A DNA stretch of 64,000 bases from Aigarchaeota archaeon (GTDB lineage: Archaea > Thermoproteota > Nitrososphaeria_A > Caldarchaeales > Wolframiiraptoraceae): positions 297,582 through 361,581 of the forward strand of contig JANXDS010000001.1 of assembly GCA_025059205.1 (NCBI GenBank), given 5' to 3'. Below, piece after piece: positions 35,878-45,221 of this stretch. Made by a program: the position numbers and the translations under genes. Each line of letters starts with the position of its first letter. Position 1 is the stretch's first letter. Under the pieces are notes generated by a model that searched no databases, was not told the DNA's origin, and saw nothing but the letters and a program-made list of their open reading frames with translations.

Positions 35878-36675
35878 ATGCCAAAGGGTGAGCGATTCAA
35901 AAACCACGTCGTCCTCGTCGTTGGTGCATCTAGTGGAATAGGAAGGGCTACAGCAGAAGCCTTCTCGAGAGAAGGGGCGAAGACAATACTTTCTGCACGC
36001 TCCGCCGATAAGCTCGAATCTATAGCGAAAGCTCTCCGTTTTGAAGGGTTCGAGGCTTATCCTTTTCCATCAGACGTGAGCGTCAGGCGACAGGCAGAGG
36101 AACTCATAGACCGAGTAGTCCAAAATTTTGGAACTTTAGACATACTCGTAAATAGCGTCGGGATATACGACACGAAGAGGGTAACTGAGGCAGATCCAGC
36201 CGACATAGAAGAGGTCATTAGGGTAAACTTCTTCGGGCCAGTTTACTGCACACTAAGGGCGTTAAAGGAGATGCTGAAGAAGGGCAGGGGTGTTATAGTA
36301 AACGTATCGTCGGTTGAAGGTAAGAAGGCTCTAAAGCACCCTCCCGGTTACGTATGCAGTAAGTTTGCTCTCACAGGCTTTACAGACCTTCTCAGGCAGG
36401 AGCTATATGGGACAGGCATACGTGTCATAGGCGTCTACCCTGGATACGTCGAGACACCTTTGATAGAAAAATTGAACCTGCCTGATGGAAAAGCGACAAA
36501 ACCCATTCCGCCAGAACAGGTAGCGGCAGCAATACTCGATGCCGTAGAAAAGTGTAAGGTTGAGGTCATAATACCCAACCCTATAAGCGTTAAAGTTTTC
36601 CTAATGTTAAACACACTCTCACCGAACATCGGCGATTGGTTCGTAAGAAAATACAACCTTTCAGGAGAATTTTAA
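35878..36675 (+). CDS. Short-chain dehydrogenase/reductase
   Basis: The protein has the SDR nucleotide motif VLVVGASSGIGRATA, the NSVG motif, catalytic Ser in VNVSSVEG, and YVCSK as the Y-x-x-x-K pair. I chose the ATG at 35878, where the Rossmann strand starts soon after. A GTG at 35821 would give a 19-residue leader that looks unlike the family. Cofactor preference is probably NADP(H), from the ARSADK basic residues after strand 2. Substrate is unknown. It converges on the AlaX gene with a four-base overlap. Confidence 0.9.
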   Translation: MPKGERFKNHVVLVVGASSGIGRATAEAFSREGAKTILSARSADKLESIAKALRFEGFEAYPFPSDVSVRRQAEELIDRVVQNFGTLDILVNSVGIYDTKRVTEADPADIEEVIRVNFFGPVYCTLRALKEMLKKGRGVIVNVSSVEGKKALKHPPGYVCSKFALTGFTDLLRQELYGTGIRVIGVYPGYVETPLIEKLNLPDGKATKPIPPEQVAAAILDAVEKCKVEVIIPNPISVKVFLMLNTLSPNIGDWFVRKYNLSGEF

Positions 36676-37436
36676 CCGTCTAAAACCCTGTAATTTATCC
36701 TAAAACCATTATCGACACGTGCAATTGACTCAATCTTTATGCGTCCAACCTCGGACGTATTCTTTACGTGGGTTCCACCACATGGTATCGCGTTTATGCC
36801 TTCTATCACTATTACTCTATAGACATCTAAACGAGGTAGCCTAGCCAGGTTAGGTGCGCCGAAAACTTTCTTACTTAACTCATTGGCATTCACGTACTCC
36901 GCGGTGACAGGCTTGTTCAATACCACAACACTGTTAGCAACTTCTTCTATTCTTTCCCTCAAATCACCAGGATATTCTCCGATGTATTCTTGGAAACCGT
37001 GTCCCACATCGTGCATCGCCGACTGGGACTGAAAGGATCTTCCATAGACCGTTACAACCGCATAATCAACTATATGGCCGGCAGTATGCGTTCTCATTAT
37101 TTTATACCTTCTTTCCCAGTTAATACGCATCTTTACGCCCATCCCCTCCTTAAAATCGCCACCATTTATCTCTCCGTAGTGCACGATAACACCGTTGTAT
37201 TCCATGACCTTGTTTACCATGAAAATGATGCCAGCGGACTCCAAAACACCATGGTCAGACGGTTGGGCTCCGGACTTTGGATGCATTATAGTTTCATCAA
37301 CGACAACGTAGCCTTTTCTGCCCGTTTCTCTTACCCAACGTAACACGCAAGATTCCGCATCTCTTTTGTAGGAGTCATCGAGGTAAAGCTTTTTTGTCTC
37401 GGGCAGACCAAAAACGACTTCGGCTAGGCTTACCAT
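36672..37436 (-). CDS. alaX: AlaX-type alanyl-tRNA editing protein
   Basis: This 254-residue protein carries the editing-domain metal motifs HTAGH (His-x-x-x-His) and CGGTH near the C-terminus. The N-terminal barrel contains the sequence VVDETIMHPKSGAQPSDHG. AlaX proteins in trans deacylate mischarged Ser-tRNA-Ala. No synthetase domain is present. It converges on the SDR gene. Confidence 0.93.
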   Translation of the reverse strand: MVSLAEVVFGLPETKKLYLDDSYKRDAESCVLRWVRETGRKGYVVVDETIMHPKSGAQPSDHGVLESAGIIFMVNKVMEYNGVIVHYGEINGGDFKEGMGVKMRINWERRYKIMRTHTAGHIVDYAVVTVYGRSFQSQSAMHDVGHGFQEYIGEYPGDLRERIEEVANSVVVLNKPVTAEYVNANELSKKVFGAPNLARLPRLDVYRVIVIEGINAIPCGGTHVKNTSEVGRIKIESIARVDNGFRINYRVLDG

Positions 37437-37549
37437 CTACGGCGCCTCTGAATGTCTTTGAAAACTCATCCTATTAAATAGTTATTGAAGCAAGGTTTTC
37501 ACGCTCTAAATATACTTTAAACGTTTAATGAGGGTTTAGTTTCATGTAA

Positions 37550-38221
37550 TTGAGGAGAATGGTGCACGTTCCCATAGGTCTACCTAAACTTGATGCGCTC
37601 ATAGGTGGCTACGTGGGTGGTATGCTTTACTTCATCTACGGTGAGGAGAAAAGCGGCAAAACGAGTCTCGCACTCTCGGCCACCATAAATGCCATCAGAC
37701 TCGGTGGTAAGGTTATATGGGTGGACTGTGGACAAAGATTGCACACTGAGAGGTTATCACAGGTGTTCTCCACGAATAGAGCAGATGCTTCCAAACTTAT
37801 CCTTACATTTGTCAAGAATTTCGACGAACAGGAGATAACGATCATAAGTTTGCTGGATGGCACATCTCCCGGTACAAGATTGATTGTACTTGACGATTAT
37901 ACATACCTCCACAGGATAGCCATGAAAGGAGAGGTAAAAGAGGACGCGCCCATATTCAAGAGGCTAACGTTTCAGACGGCTTCACTCAAAGAAGTCGCTC
38001 TTATGAATCGTATACCGATAATCATAGTGGGGCAAGCCCACGAGGTGCCTGGCTTAGGCATAAAGCCTGTAGCATCCAGGATAATCGGATACTGGTCCGA
38101 TGTCGTATTCAAAACCGAGAACACTCCTACGGGTATCAGGGTTTTGAAGGTCGAAAAAGGTGGTCCGTCATTTGAACAAAAGTTTAGGATAACAGATGCG
38201 GGCGTAGAGCCCGTAGGTTGA
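37550..38221 (+). CDS. radB: RadB-like RecA-superfamily ATPase
   Basis: This 223-residue protein has the Walker A GEEKSGKTSLA and Walker B RLIVLDDYTYLHR, preceded by VPIGLPKLDALIGGYVGG. It lacks the N-terminal helix-hairpin-helix of RadA. This fits archaeal RadB, which assists recombination. The start is not clear: TTG 37550, ATG 37559 or GTG 37562, with GAGGAG overlapping. It ends one base before the convergent OST-like gene. Confidence 0.83.
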   Translation: MRRMVHVPIGLPKLDALIGGYVGGMLYFIYGEEKSGKTSLALSATINAIRLGGKVIWVDCGQRLHTERLSQVFSTNRADASKLILTFVKNFDEQEITIISLLDGTSPGTRLIVLDDYTYLHRIAMKGEVKEDAPIFKRLTFQTASLKEVALMNRIPIIIVGQAHEVPGLGIKPVASRIIGYWSDVVFKTENTPTGIRVLKVEKGGPSFEQKFRITDAGVEPVG

Positions 38222-38626
38222 CTATCCGACCTTTGCCTGTATAGCCAACAATATACCAATAAATGCTATCAGCAAAAGTATGAAACTAAAGATGTACATG
38301 TACTTTACCTTCCTACTCAAAGATACCTCTCTTCCCGCCATGATGTAAAGCACTACGCCGACCAAGGCCATAAGATAGTATGTAAAGATGACGAACAGCT
38401 CACCAGATGTCTGCATCATATAATCGGGAATAAAGATATGGGCTACGCCTCCTATGAATACCACCGCTACCGTTGGGTTTGATATGCAGTACAGAAGACC
38501 ACTCATAAGGATTATGACGAACAACGCGACAGCTAACGGAAGGCCCACCTTGAACTGTCTTGCTGAAATAACCTTACTAAACGATTCGGCAAAACGGTTG
38601 TAAAGTTCTTCCAATTTTCTCTCCAT
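38222..38626 (-). CDS. OST3/OSTC-like membrane protein (candidate oligosaccharyltransferase subunit)
   Basis: This 134-residue protein has four predicted membrane helices. The pattern FVIILMSGLLYCISNPTV, then PDYMMQTSGELFVIFTYYLM...GVVLYIMAG, a basic loop, and a last helix ending in Lys resembles the four-helix domain of OST3/OST6 and OSTC. It lacks the thioredoxin domain of OST3/6. It lies 280 bases from aglB in the opposite direction. The match is by eye and position, so it needs a profile search. Other small four-helix membrane proteins are possible. Confidence 0.55.
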   Translation of the reverse strand: MERKLEELYNRFAESFSKVISARQFKVGLPLAVALFVIILMSGLLYCISNPTVAVVFIGGVAHIFIPDYMMQTSGELFVIFTYYLMALVGVVLYIMAGREVSLSRKVKYMYIFSFILLLIAFIGILLAIQAKVG

Positions 38627-38745
38627 TTCACGGACACCGTTCTTTAGTGTTACTTGACCGGCATATTAACGATTAGTTTTAAAGATTCCTAAAGCTATAT
38701 AAAACCCATTAACAAACACCTCTGACGAATAACTCGGTGGTCGGT

Positions 38746-38910
38746 TTGCTGACAGTAGTCTGTGGGCATTGCGGCTACGTGTTATACGAGGGCAACGAAT
38801 TAAAGACACTTAATGAGGTAGTTCGGGAGTACGCGAACATTTGCCCTAAATGCGGAAAGACCCTTAAACCATGCGTCCAAAACATTAAGATTTCAAAGGA
38901 AGGTGTGTGA
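38746..38910 (+). CDS. Small zinc-ribbon protein upstream of aglB
   Basis: A 54-residue frame contains the pairs CGHCGY and CPKCGK with 24 residues between, a clear zinc ribbon. The TTG start at 38746 has a GGTGG six bases upstream; a GTG at 38737 is also possible. Its stop overlaps the aglB start region, and the aglB ribosome-binding site lies inside its last codons, so the two are coupled. Function is unknown. It may be a subunit or regulator of the glycosylation genes. Confidence 0.7.
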   Translation: MLTVVCGHCGYVLYEGNELKTLNEVVREYANICPKCGKTLKPCVQNIKISKEGV

Positions 38911-38915
38911 AATTT

Positions 38916-41003
38916 ATGGAGATAAAAAGCATTCTCCACTCGTTTTTCAGGTCTAGACCTGTTGCACTAGAAATCGCGGCATTGATGTCGATTGTAGTAA
39001 TAGCTTTTGCGATCAGGATTTTGCCGATCAGGTGGGGTTCTTTACTGTCAGAGTTTGATCCATGGATGCAGTTCCGACAAGCCGAATTCATCGTTGAAAG
39101 AGGATGGTCGGGCTTTATCGAATACTTTTCTTGGATAGACACGGAGCGCTGGTATCCCTATGGACAGTTTGTTAGCAGGACCTTTTACCCAGGACTTCCA
39201 TTCTTGCTGGCGTTTATCTATCTCTCTTTATCCTCAATAGGCATACACGTTAACCTTCTGGAATTGGCGGTAGTTTTTCCCGTTATAATGTCTATTGTGG
39301 CTGTAGTTGCGGTTTATTTCTTAGGTAAAGAGGTCGGTGGAAGGTCAACCGGTTTATTGGCAGCGTTTGCACTCGCAGTGAGCAACGCAAACATAAGTAG
39401 GACGCATGCAGGATGGTTCGATGACGAAAGTATCTCAATCCCATTCATGTTGATAAGCTTTCTAATGTACGTGTGTGCCATCAAAAGAGGAAGAAGCTTC
39501 AAACATATAGTTGCATATTCCGTCATATCTGGTCTCTTCTTAGGATACGTTGCAACGTGTTGGGGTGCACACAGGTTTCCGTTCATGTTTATACAAATAA
39601 TAACCCTGTTACTCTCTTTCATAGGACGGTACAGGAGAGAACTTCTAGTATCTTATTCGATAACCTTTGGTCTATCATCAACGATAGCTGCTTCCGTACC
39701 TAAGCTAGGTGGTATGGGTTATATAAGCGACCTGACTATAATGACTGGTTTAATTGTCATCGTCTTACTTGTGGTTTTCGAACTCTCTAGCAACTTTACA
39801 AACAAATTCTTAAGGAACTTCGTACCCAGGATCACGACAGTAGCTTTACTGGTATCGGCCGGCATTTTAGCAACACTTCCAGGCATTAAGTTCCTCTCGA
39901 CGTTGTTACCAGGTATAAGAGGTGATTTACCGATTCTGATATCTGTCGCAGAGAACCAGATAAGCACCTGGATAACGATGTTCATGGACTTAGGATTCTT
40001 CTTAGTATTTGTCCCTGTAGGAATTTATTATATGCTAAAGGAGGGGACTGACGAGGCAATATTCGCCTCCACGCTTGCCGTATTTAGCATATACTTCGCT
40101 GCATCCATGGTGAGGTTATCTGCACTAGCTGCTCCATTCATCGCCATAGCTTCTGGATACGCGATCAGCAGAATATTCGGCTCATTAGGTAACGTGATAG
40201 CGAGCAGAACAGAAAGAAGGAAGGGCGAAAAAGTTTCGATAGAATATGCGATTGTGACTCCTATGCTCGTGATATTGCTGTTGGCAGTTTCACTAGCGCC
40301 CTCTTTCCTTATCGGCAAGGGTTTGCCCGGCTTATCGCCAATAGATCAGGCATACGTTCCCTCTACAGTAATACAGAGCACGTTACCCGTCGCTGCAGAA
40401 ATACCTGACTGGATAAACGCTTTGTCGTGGATGAGGGATAACCTTCCGGATGATGCGGTCGTTGCTGCGTGGTGGGACTACGGTTATTGGATTACTGTGA
40501 TGGGAAACAAAACAACGCTTGTTGACAACTCGACTACGAACAGCACGCAGATTGGTGTAGTGGCCCTTGCATTCATGTCACCGCCCGAGAAAGCCGCCCA
40601 GATACTGAGGCAGCACGGCGCGACGCATGTTGTAGTGTTCGTAACACACGAAGTCATATCATACGCTGGTACGTATATACCAAGGCTGCTTGGTTATGGT
40701 GATGAGGGAAAGTGGACTTGGATGTTAAAGATAGCAAACCAAGAAGCGCAAAAACTCGGTATAGAGCCTTTCAACGAAAAGGACTACTACGACCCGACGA
40801 AACCTCTAACTGAAGGTGCCACAGATAAGTTCTGGAAAGAAACGCTACTCGGTCAACTCATACCTTACAAGCCACGTACAGAAGGTGGTCGGGTCGCACA
40901 TTATTACGAGGAGCCTAACGTTAGCGGATTTAAGCTTGTTTATTCGTCAAGCCCTCCATACAGGAGTTATGCGTACGTATACGTCTACGAGCTCACCGAC
41001 TGA
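38916..41003 (+). CDS. aglB: AglB/STT3 oligosaccharyltransferase
   Basis: This 695-residue protein has an N-terminal half of many membrane helices with the metal/lipid site EFDPWMQFRQAEFIVE and THAGWFDDES, and SVAENQ in the external loop. The conserved WWDYG acceptor-binding motif is at residues 519-523. It transfers a lipid-linked glycan to Asn in N-x-S/T sequons on exported proteins, such as archaellins and S-layer proteins. I chose the ATG at 38916, ten bases after AGGTG, over a GTG at 38907 that is too close. Confidence 0.96.
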   Translation: MEIKSILHSFFRSRPVALEIAALMSIVVIAFAIRILPIRWGSLLSEFDPWMQFRQAEFIVERGWSGFIEYFSWIDTERWYPYGQFVSRTFYPGLPFLLAFIYLSLSSIGIHVNLLELAVVFPVIMSIVAVVAVYFLGKEVGGRSTGLLAAFALAVSNANISRTHAGWFDDESISIPFMLISFLMYVCAIKRGRSFKHIVAYSVISGLFLGYVATCWGAHRFPFMFIQIITLLLSFIGRYRRELLVSYSITFGLSSTIAASVPKLGGMGYISDLTIMTGLIVIVLLVVFELSSNFTNKFLRNFVPRITTVALLVSAGILATLPGIKFLSTLLPGIRGDLPILISVAENQISTWITMFMDLGFFLVFVPVGIYYMLKEGTDEAIFASTLAVFSIYFAASMVRLSALAAPFIAIASGYAISRIFGSLGNVIASRTERRKGEKVSIEYAIVTPMLVILLLAVSLAPSFLIGKGLPGLSPIDQAYVPSTVIQSTLPVAAEIPDWINALSWMRDNLPDDAVVAAWWDYGYWITVMGNKTTLVDNSTTNSTQIGVVALAFMSPPEKAAQILRQHGATHVVVFVTHEVISYAGTYIPRLLGYGDEGKWTWMLKIANQEAQKLGIEPFNEKDYYDPTKPLTEGATDKFWKETLLGQLIPYKPRTEGGRVAHYYEEPNVSGFKLVYSSSPPYRSYAYVYVYELTD

Positions 41004-41044
41004 GAAATCTTAATTACCTGATAGACAACTTTAAAATACCTTGG

Positions 41045-41884
41045 GTGTCAAAGAAAGTGAAGGCTCCCGCGCGTAATTCGCGGATCAGGTTTTTAGTTAA
41101 TTTGATCCTTGGTTTGTTCGTAGTGTTTGCTGTATGGTCCGTGTCCGGTATATTGGCGGCGATCGTTGGTCTTCCGAACCTCGCAGCGAAAGAGAGCGGC
41201 CTTGATTGTCTTTGCAGTCCTGTACTCGTCAGACTTTTTGGATATTATGTTAGTTTTGGTAGGCTAGACGTTAACCTAAGTTTTTTTGTTCCGACGATAG
41301 TTTTGGGCGCGTCACTCTTAACGATTTATGTTTCTAATAAGGAGGGCTTTCAAACCAAGCTAAAACGTACTGTGATTATATCATTGATCGTTTCGTTCAT
41401 CGGTATCTTAAGTGTGATCGCTATGGTATACCTTGGTGGAGAGTTAGGACCCATTAGCCAGCCCCGCGAACAACGATATCTTCAAGTAGAGTTTGAGCTC
41501 CTGAACGGCGAGATTGTGACCTTATCGAACTTTAAAGGCAAGCCCCTGCTATTGGAGATCATGTCGCCTTGGTGCAAGTATTGCGGCATGCAGGCCTATG
41601 AATTAAAGAAAATTGTGGAAAATTATGGTGACACTCTCAACGTAATCTCAGTATGCGCAGCCAGTGGTGCGACGGCGAAGGACGTTGCACTCTTTAACGA
41701 AGAACATGGTGTTTCTTGGCAAACGGGAATAGACCCCGAAGGTAGGTTCCTAAAAGTTTTTGGAGTACCTGGATATCCATACCTAGTGTTGATGGATAAG
41801 GACGGGAACATAGTTAGGGTATTCGTGGGATTAACGAGTGCAGAAACTATCGGAAAGTATGTCGAAGAACTTATCAGTCAGTGA
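41045..41884 (+). CDS. Membrane-anchored thioredoxin (TlpA-like)
   Basis: The N-terminal part (residues about 15-140) has four hydrophobic helices. A TlpA/ResA-type thioredoxin domain follows, with the CxxC active site as SPWCKYCGMQ and the cis-Pro loop GVPGYPYLVLMDKDG. The C-terminal domain probably faces outside the cell, where it would reduce or isomerise disulfides. It lies 41 bases after aglB on the same strand. The GTG start at 41045 has no strong ribosome-binding site; a GTG at 41057 is an alternative. Confidence 0.85.
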   Translation: MSKKVKAPARNSRIRFLVNLILGLFVVFAVWSVSGILAAIVGLPNLAAKESGLDCLCSPVLVRLFGYYVSFGRLDVNLSFFVPTIVLGASLLTIYVSNKEGFQTKLKRTVIISLIVSFIGILSVIAMVYLGGELGPISQPREQRYLQVEFELLNGEIVTLSNFKGKPLLLEIMSPWCKYCGMQAYELKKIVENYGDTLNVISVCAASGATAKDVALFNEEHGVSWQTGIDPEGRFLKVFGVPGYPYLVLMDKDGNIVRVFVGLTSAETIGKYVEELISQ

Positions 41885-43271
41885 TTAGGACCTTAACGTC
41901 TTCGACAACACCAGAAAAAGTCCTCTTAAGACGGGAAACCACGTTGTCTTCACCCGGCAACACCTTTGCCTTTATTATCATGTCTACATCGCCGTAAACT
42001 TCGTCAATGTTTTCCACACAGTCCCACGTCATAAGTTCGCTTATTATCTTAGATACCGGGAACTGTGGTTTCAGCCTTATTAATATATAGGCACTCTCAG
42101 TTCCGAACAGGTTCGATATGTCCTCCATCTTGACAGGTATGCCAGCATTCGTCAGAACCTCTCTAACCTCTGAGGGTAAAAGTCTTCTTCCTTTGCTGCT
42201 AGCGCTGGAGGCAAGGATCTCCGTGATCTTCCTTACCTCATCACCTTTGACTCCGTACTTTGATAGGAGTTTTTCGACAATCTTATGGCTCAAGTAAGGA
42301 GTAGCCTCGAACATGACGCTGCCGTTGAAGTCGTATATCAACTTCTTTTCGGGAACGTATCCTTTCGGCATCTTAACGACCATGGATTGATGTACGCCCG
42401 CTCTAACAGTCCTTGCCTCTTTCGAAAGCGGATGTGAGAAGTAAGGTCTTATGCCCGTAAGTTTTGAAAATTTTTCATAAAGCTTAGAAAGGGCCTCACG
42501 CTTAACACCAGTTTTGATGTTATATAAATCTTCCAGCCCTGCAACAACCTCGTAAAGGTCTGCTATCCCGTTCCTGTCACCGATTCCAAGTATGCAGACG
42601 TGCGCCTCATCCGCGCCTTCGGCCACTGCCTCAACGGTGTTGGCTGATGCGTAACCGTAGTCGTTATGGAAGTGACATGCTATCGGGGTCTTGCATCTTT
42701 GCTTTATCTTTGATATGAAATCTCTGGCCTGAGTTGGAGAGAACATGCCGGCCGTATCCGGCACACTGACCAAGCTAGCACCTACATCGCCCAATAGGTC
42801 TATAAGATTCCCGAGCTTCTCCATGCCGGCTGGACCTTCGAAGTAAAACCTGCTTGCATCCTCGACCGTCGCTCTGATGTACTTGAAACCAAACGATTTT
42901 GCCAATTCTATCGACTCTTCCATCCTTTGGACCGCCTCTTCGTAAGACAGACCGCCTAACTTGTACTCTCTGTGAATGTCCGTCGGTGCGAGGTAGAGGG
43001 CGCAGCCGTCGATGTTGTACTTACTCATTGCCTCTATATCCCTTTGGTAAGCCCTACCATGCATCACGATCTCCACATCATAAGGGCTCAACGCATCTAT
43101 GATGCAAGCGACGTCCTCGTACGTAGTTCTAGGTGGGTAATCAACCGTCAGCTCTATTCTTGGAATGTTTACCTCTGCCAGCTGAACGGCTATCTGCGTG
43201 TTAACCTCGCGGCTAAAAATCTTATAAAGCTGCCCCTCGCGTAACGTTGAATCGAGAATAACGGGTCCCAT
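41874..43271 (-). CDS. LysS-like homocitrate synthase/2-isopropylmalate synthase family protein
   Basis: The protein has the DSTLREGQL catalytic start, the TIM barrel with the CHFHNDYGYASANTVEA metal motif, and a C-terminal RAM/ACT-like domain (LFGTESAYILIRLKP to VKVLITD). Archaeal homocitrate synthases carry this RAM end, so lysine biosynthesis through homocitrate (LysW pathway) is the best guess. Isopropylmalate or citramalate synthase cannot be excluded. The ATG at 43271 is preferred over TTG at 43277. It overlaps the thioredoxin gene by 11 bases. No other pathway genes are nearby. Confidence 0.88.
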   Translation of the reverse strand: MGPVILDSTLREGQLYKIFSREVNTQIAVQLAEVNIPRIELTVDYPPRTTYEDVACIIDALSPYDVEIVMHGRAYQRDIEAMSKYNIDGCALYLAPTDIHREYKLGGLSYEEAVQRMEESIELAKSFGFKYIRATVEDASRFYFEGPAGMEKLGNLIDLLGDVGASLVSVPDTAGMFSPTQARDFISKIKQRCKTPIACHFHNDYGYASANTVEAVAEGADEAHVCILGIGDRNGIADLYEVVAGLEDLYNIKTGVKREALSKLYEKFSKLTGIRPYFSHPLSKEARTVRAGVHQSMVVKMPKGYVPEKKLIYDFNGSVMFEATPYLSHKIVEKLLSKYGVKGDEVRKITEILASSASSKGRRLLPSEVREVLTNAGIPVKMEDISNLFGTESAYILIRLKPQFPVSKIISELMTWDCVENIDEVYGDVDMIIKAKVLPGEDNVVSRLKRTFSGVVEDVKVLITD

Positions 43272-43420
43272 GACCAATCCGTATGTTTGTCGTTATCGTT
43301 ATGCGTATTTAAGTATAATGTTTACGTTTTTCGTAAAAAATGGACACGTCATGTCATAAAATATGTAACTATATTTCGAAAAATTTCAAAAAAAGACACG
43401 TCTTTTTCTTAATGCGCAAG

Positions 43421-44077
43421 CTATACTTCGGCAAGTACGACGCAAGGGGCGCTATCGACGCCCTCTATAAAGAGCGGCACGACTATGACCATCTTTGGGC
43501 TTTCAGTAAGCTCGGAGAGGTCCATGTCCTCTATAATAAAGAAATCCCGACCGCTCAGCAGTATCTTGTGCGAAAGCCTACCATCTTCTCTATGATCAAC
43601 AGATGACAAAGATATCGTGTCTAAACCCAAGGCCCTAAGCTTTGGGAAGTTTCTGACGATATAGCTGGCGGCTTTAGAAGAGAGGCCTGGGTTATGCATG
43701 CTGTACCTCTCGGGGTCGGACGACCTAAACCTTTGGAAACCGGTCTTTATTAGAAGTATATCTGCTTCTGCGATCCTGTCCTTATACGTCTCTAAATCTT
43801 CGACTAAGATCAGCTCCGAATCTTGCTTTGGTACATTAATCAGCAGTGGTTTTCTAAAAATTAGGCTTTCTATCCCATAGTCCGCTATTGAGCGTCCAGA
43901 GGGATCGAAGTGCCGAGATGCATCTACGTGCGTTCCCAAATGGTTCGGCATTTCTATTAAGTAGCTATTGCTGCTGTCTCCTTTGATTATCTGCTTCAAG
44001 GGCTTCAGTACAAGACCCGGTCCTCCAGCGTATGCGGGTGTTGAAGTGTTGAGCTTATGCGATAGCAATACGAACAT
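43421..44077 (-). CDS. Cyclase-family metal hydrolase (kynurenine formamidase-like)
   Basis: This 218-residue protein has the cyclase-family zinc motif HLGTHVDASRHFDPSG, with final segments LGLDTISLSSVDHR and HKILLSGRDFFIIEDMDL. This family includes kynurenine formamidase and isatin hydrolase, which open amide or lactam rings. Substrate here is unknown. It is transcribed away from the F420-dependent oxidoreductase gene next door. Confidence 0.87.
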   Translation of the reverse strand: MFVLLSHKLNTSTPAYAGGPGLVLKPLKQIIKGDSSNSYLIEMPNHLGTHVDASRHFDPSGRSIADYGIESLIFRKPLLINVPKQDSELILVEDLETYKDRIAEADILLIKTGFQRFRSSDPERYSMHNPGLSSKAASYIVRNFPKLRALGLDTISLSSVDHREDGRLSHKILLSGRDFFIIEDMDLSELTESPKMVIVVPLFIEGVDSAPCVVLAEV

Positions 44078-44185
44078 GAACCCAACCCGACTTGGTCTAG
44101 AATATTTTTAGCAAAATATTAGTTATTTGACTTAATTTATTAAAGTAAAACTAAATAGGTCTAAATCGCTTACGGTAAGGTAGAC

Positions 44186-45220
44186 ATGAGGACGCTTAGG
44201 CTAGGTTATTGGGCAGCACAAGAGCAATACGACCCGATCCGTCTGCTGGACTTTGCAGTCAGGGCGGAAGTTGCAGGCTTTGACATAATAGCTACAAGCG
44301 ACCACTTTCATCCATGGCGTGACACAGGTGGACAAGCAGGTTTTCCGTGGGTTTGGCTCGCATCAGCGGCAGAAAGGACAAAGAGAGTCCAAGTAGGTAC
44401 TGCCGTAACCACGCCCATGTTCAGGTATCATCCGGCAATTGTTGCTCAGGCATTTGCAACACTAGACCACATGTATCCTGGCAGGGTGTTCTTGACGGTC
44501 GGTACAGGTCATGCGATGAACGAGAAGCCGTTAGGGTTCGAATGGCCAGGCTTTGAAGAAAAAGTCGCTAGGCTTGAGGAGGCTATCAAGATAATACTAG
44601 AGTTATGGAAGGGCGACTTTGTAAATTTCGAGGGAAAGTACTACAGACTGAATAACGCGAAACTATACACAAAGCCGAAGACGAAAATACCGATCTATGT
44701 CGCGTCAGCGTGCCCAAGGGTTGCGAAGATCGCCGGAAGGCTTTGCGATGGTATGTTGATAAACCCTAGGGGCCTCGAGAAATATTACGAGATAGTTCGT
44801 GCTATGGAGAAGGCTGCAATAGAAGCAGGAAGAGACCCCTCGTCACTCGTAAAGTCTATGGAATTCAAAGTCTCATACGACGTGGACTATGACAGAGCAC
44901 TAAACTCGGCGCTCTTTTGGGCATCAACGGCCATACCCAGAGATAAACGGGAAAAGCTCTACGACCCGAGGGATCTGGAGGCTAACGTAGGTCCAGAGGA
45001 AGTGGAAAAAATCAAAAAAACGTGGCTCATAACGACGGACCCGGACGATATATTCAAGGAGCTCGCGGAATTCCTCAAGCTGAGGCTCGATATAGTCTAC
45101 ATACACAGCGCCAGTCCAGACGAGGAAAAGTTCATCAGCATTCTTGGAAGAGATGTACTGCCTTGGATGAGAGAATTCTATGAGATGTTAGATAAACCTA
45201 TAAGAAAAGCTGCAGAGTAG
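44186..45220 (+). CDS. F420-dependent glucose-6-phosphate dehydrogenase-like LLM enzyme
   Basis: This 344-residue protein belongs to the luciferase-like monooxygenase superfamily and follows the Mycobacterium Fgd sequence closely with near-identical numbering: E13, SDHFHPW (H40, W44), GTAVTTPMFRYHPAIVAQAFATL. F420 is thus the likely cofactor and a sugar phosphate the likely substrate. The active-site acid E109 of Fgd (GTGEA) is His here (GTGHA), so mechanism or substrate may differ. Basic residues occur near the Fgd phosphate sites. Context with SIS and 6-phosphogluconate dehydrogenase supports a sugar phosphate role. Confidence 0.88.
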   Translation: MRTLRLGYWAAQEQYDPIRLLDFAVRAEVAGFDIIATSDHFHPWRDTGGQAGFPWVWLASAAERTKRVQVGTAVTTPMFRYHPAIVAQAFATLDHMYPGRVFLTVGTGHAMNEKPLGFEWPGFEEKVARLEEAIKIILELWKGDFVNFEGKYYRLNNAKLYTKPKTKIPIYVASACPRVAKIAGRLCDGMLINPRGLEKYYEIVRAMEKAAIEAGRDPSSLVKSMEFKVSYDVDYDRALNSALFWASTAIPRDKREKLYDPRDLEANVGPEEVEKIKKTWLITTDPDDIFKELAEFLKLRLDIVYIHSASPDEEKFISILGRDVLPWMREFYEMLDKPIRKAAE

Positions 45221-45221
45221 T

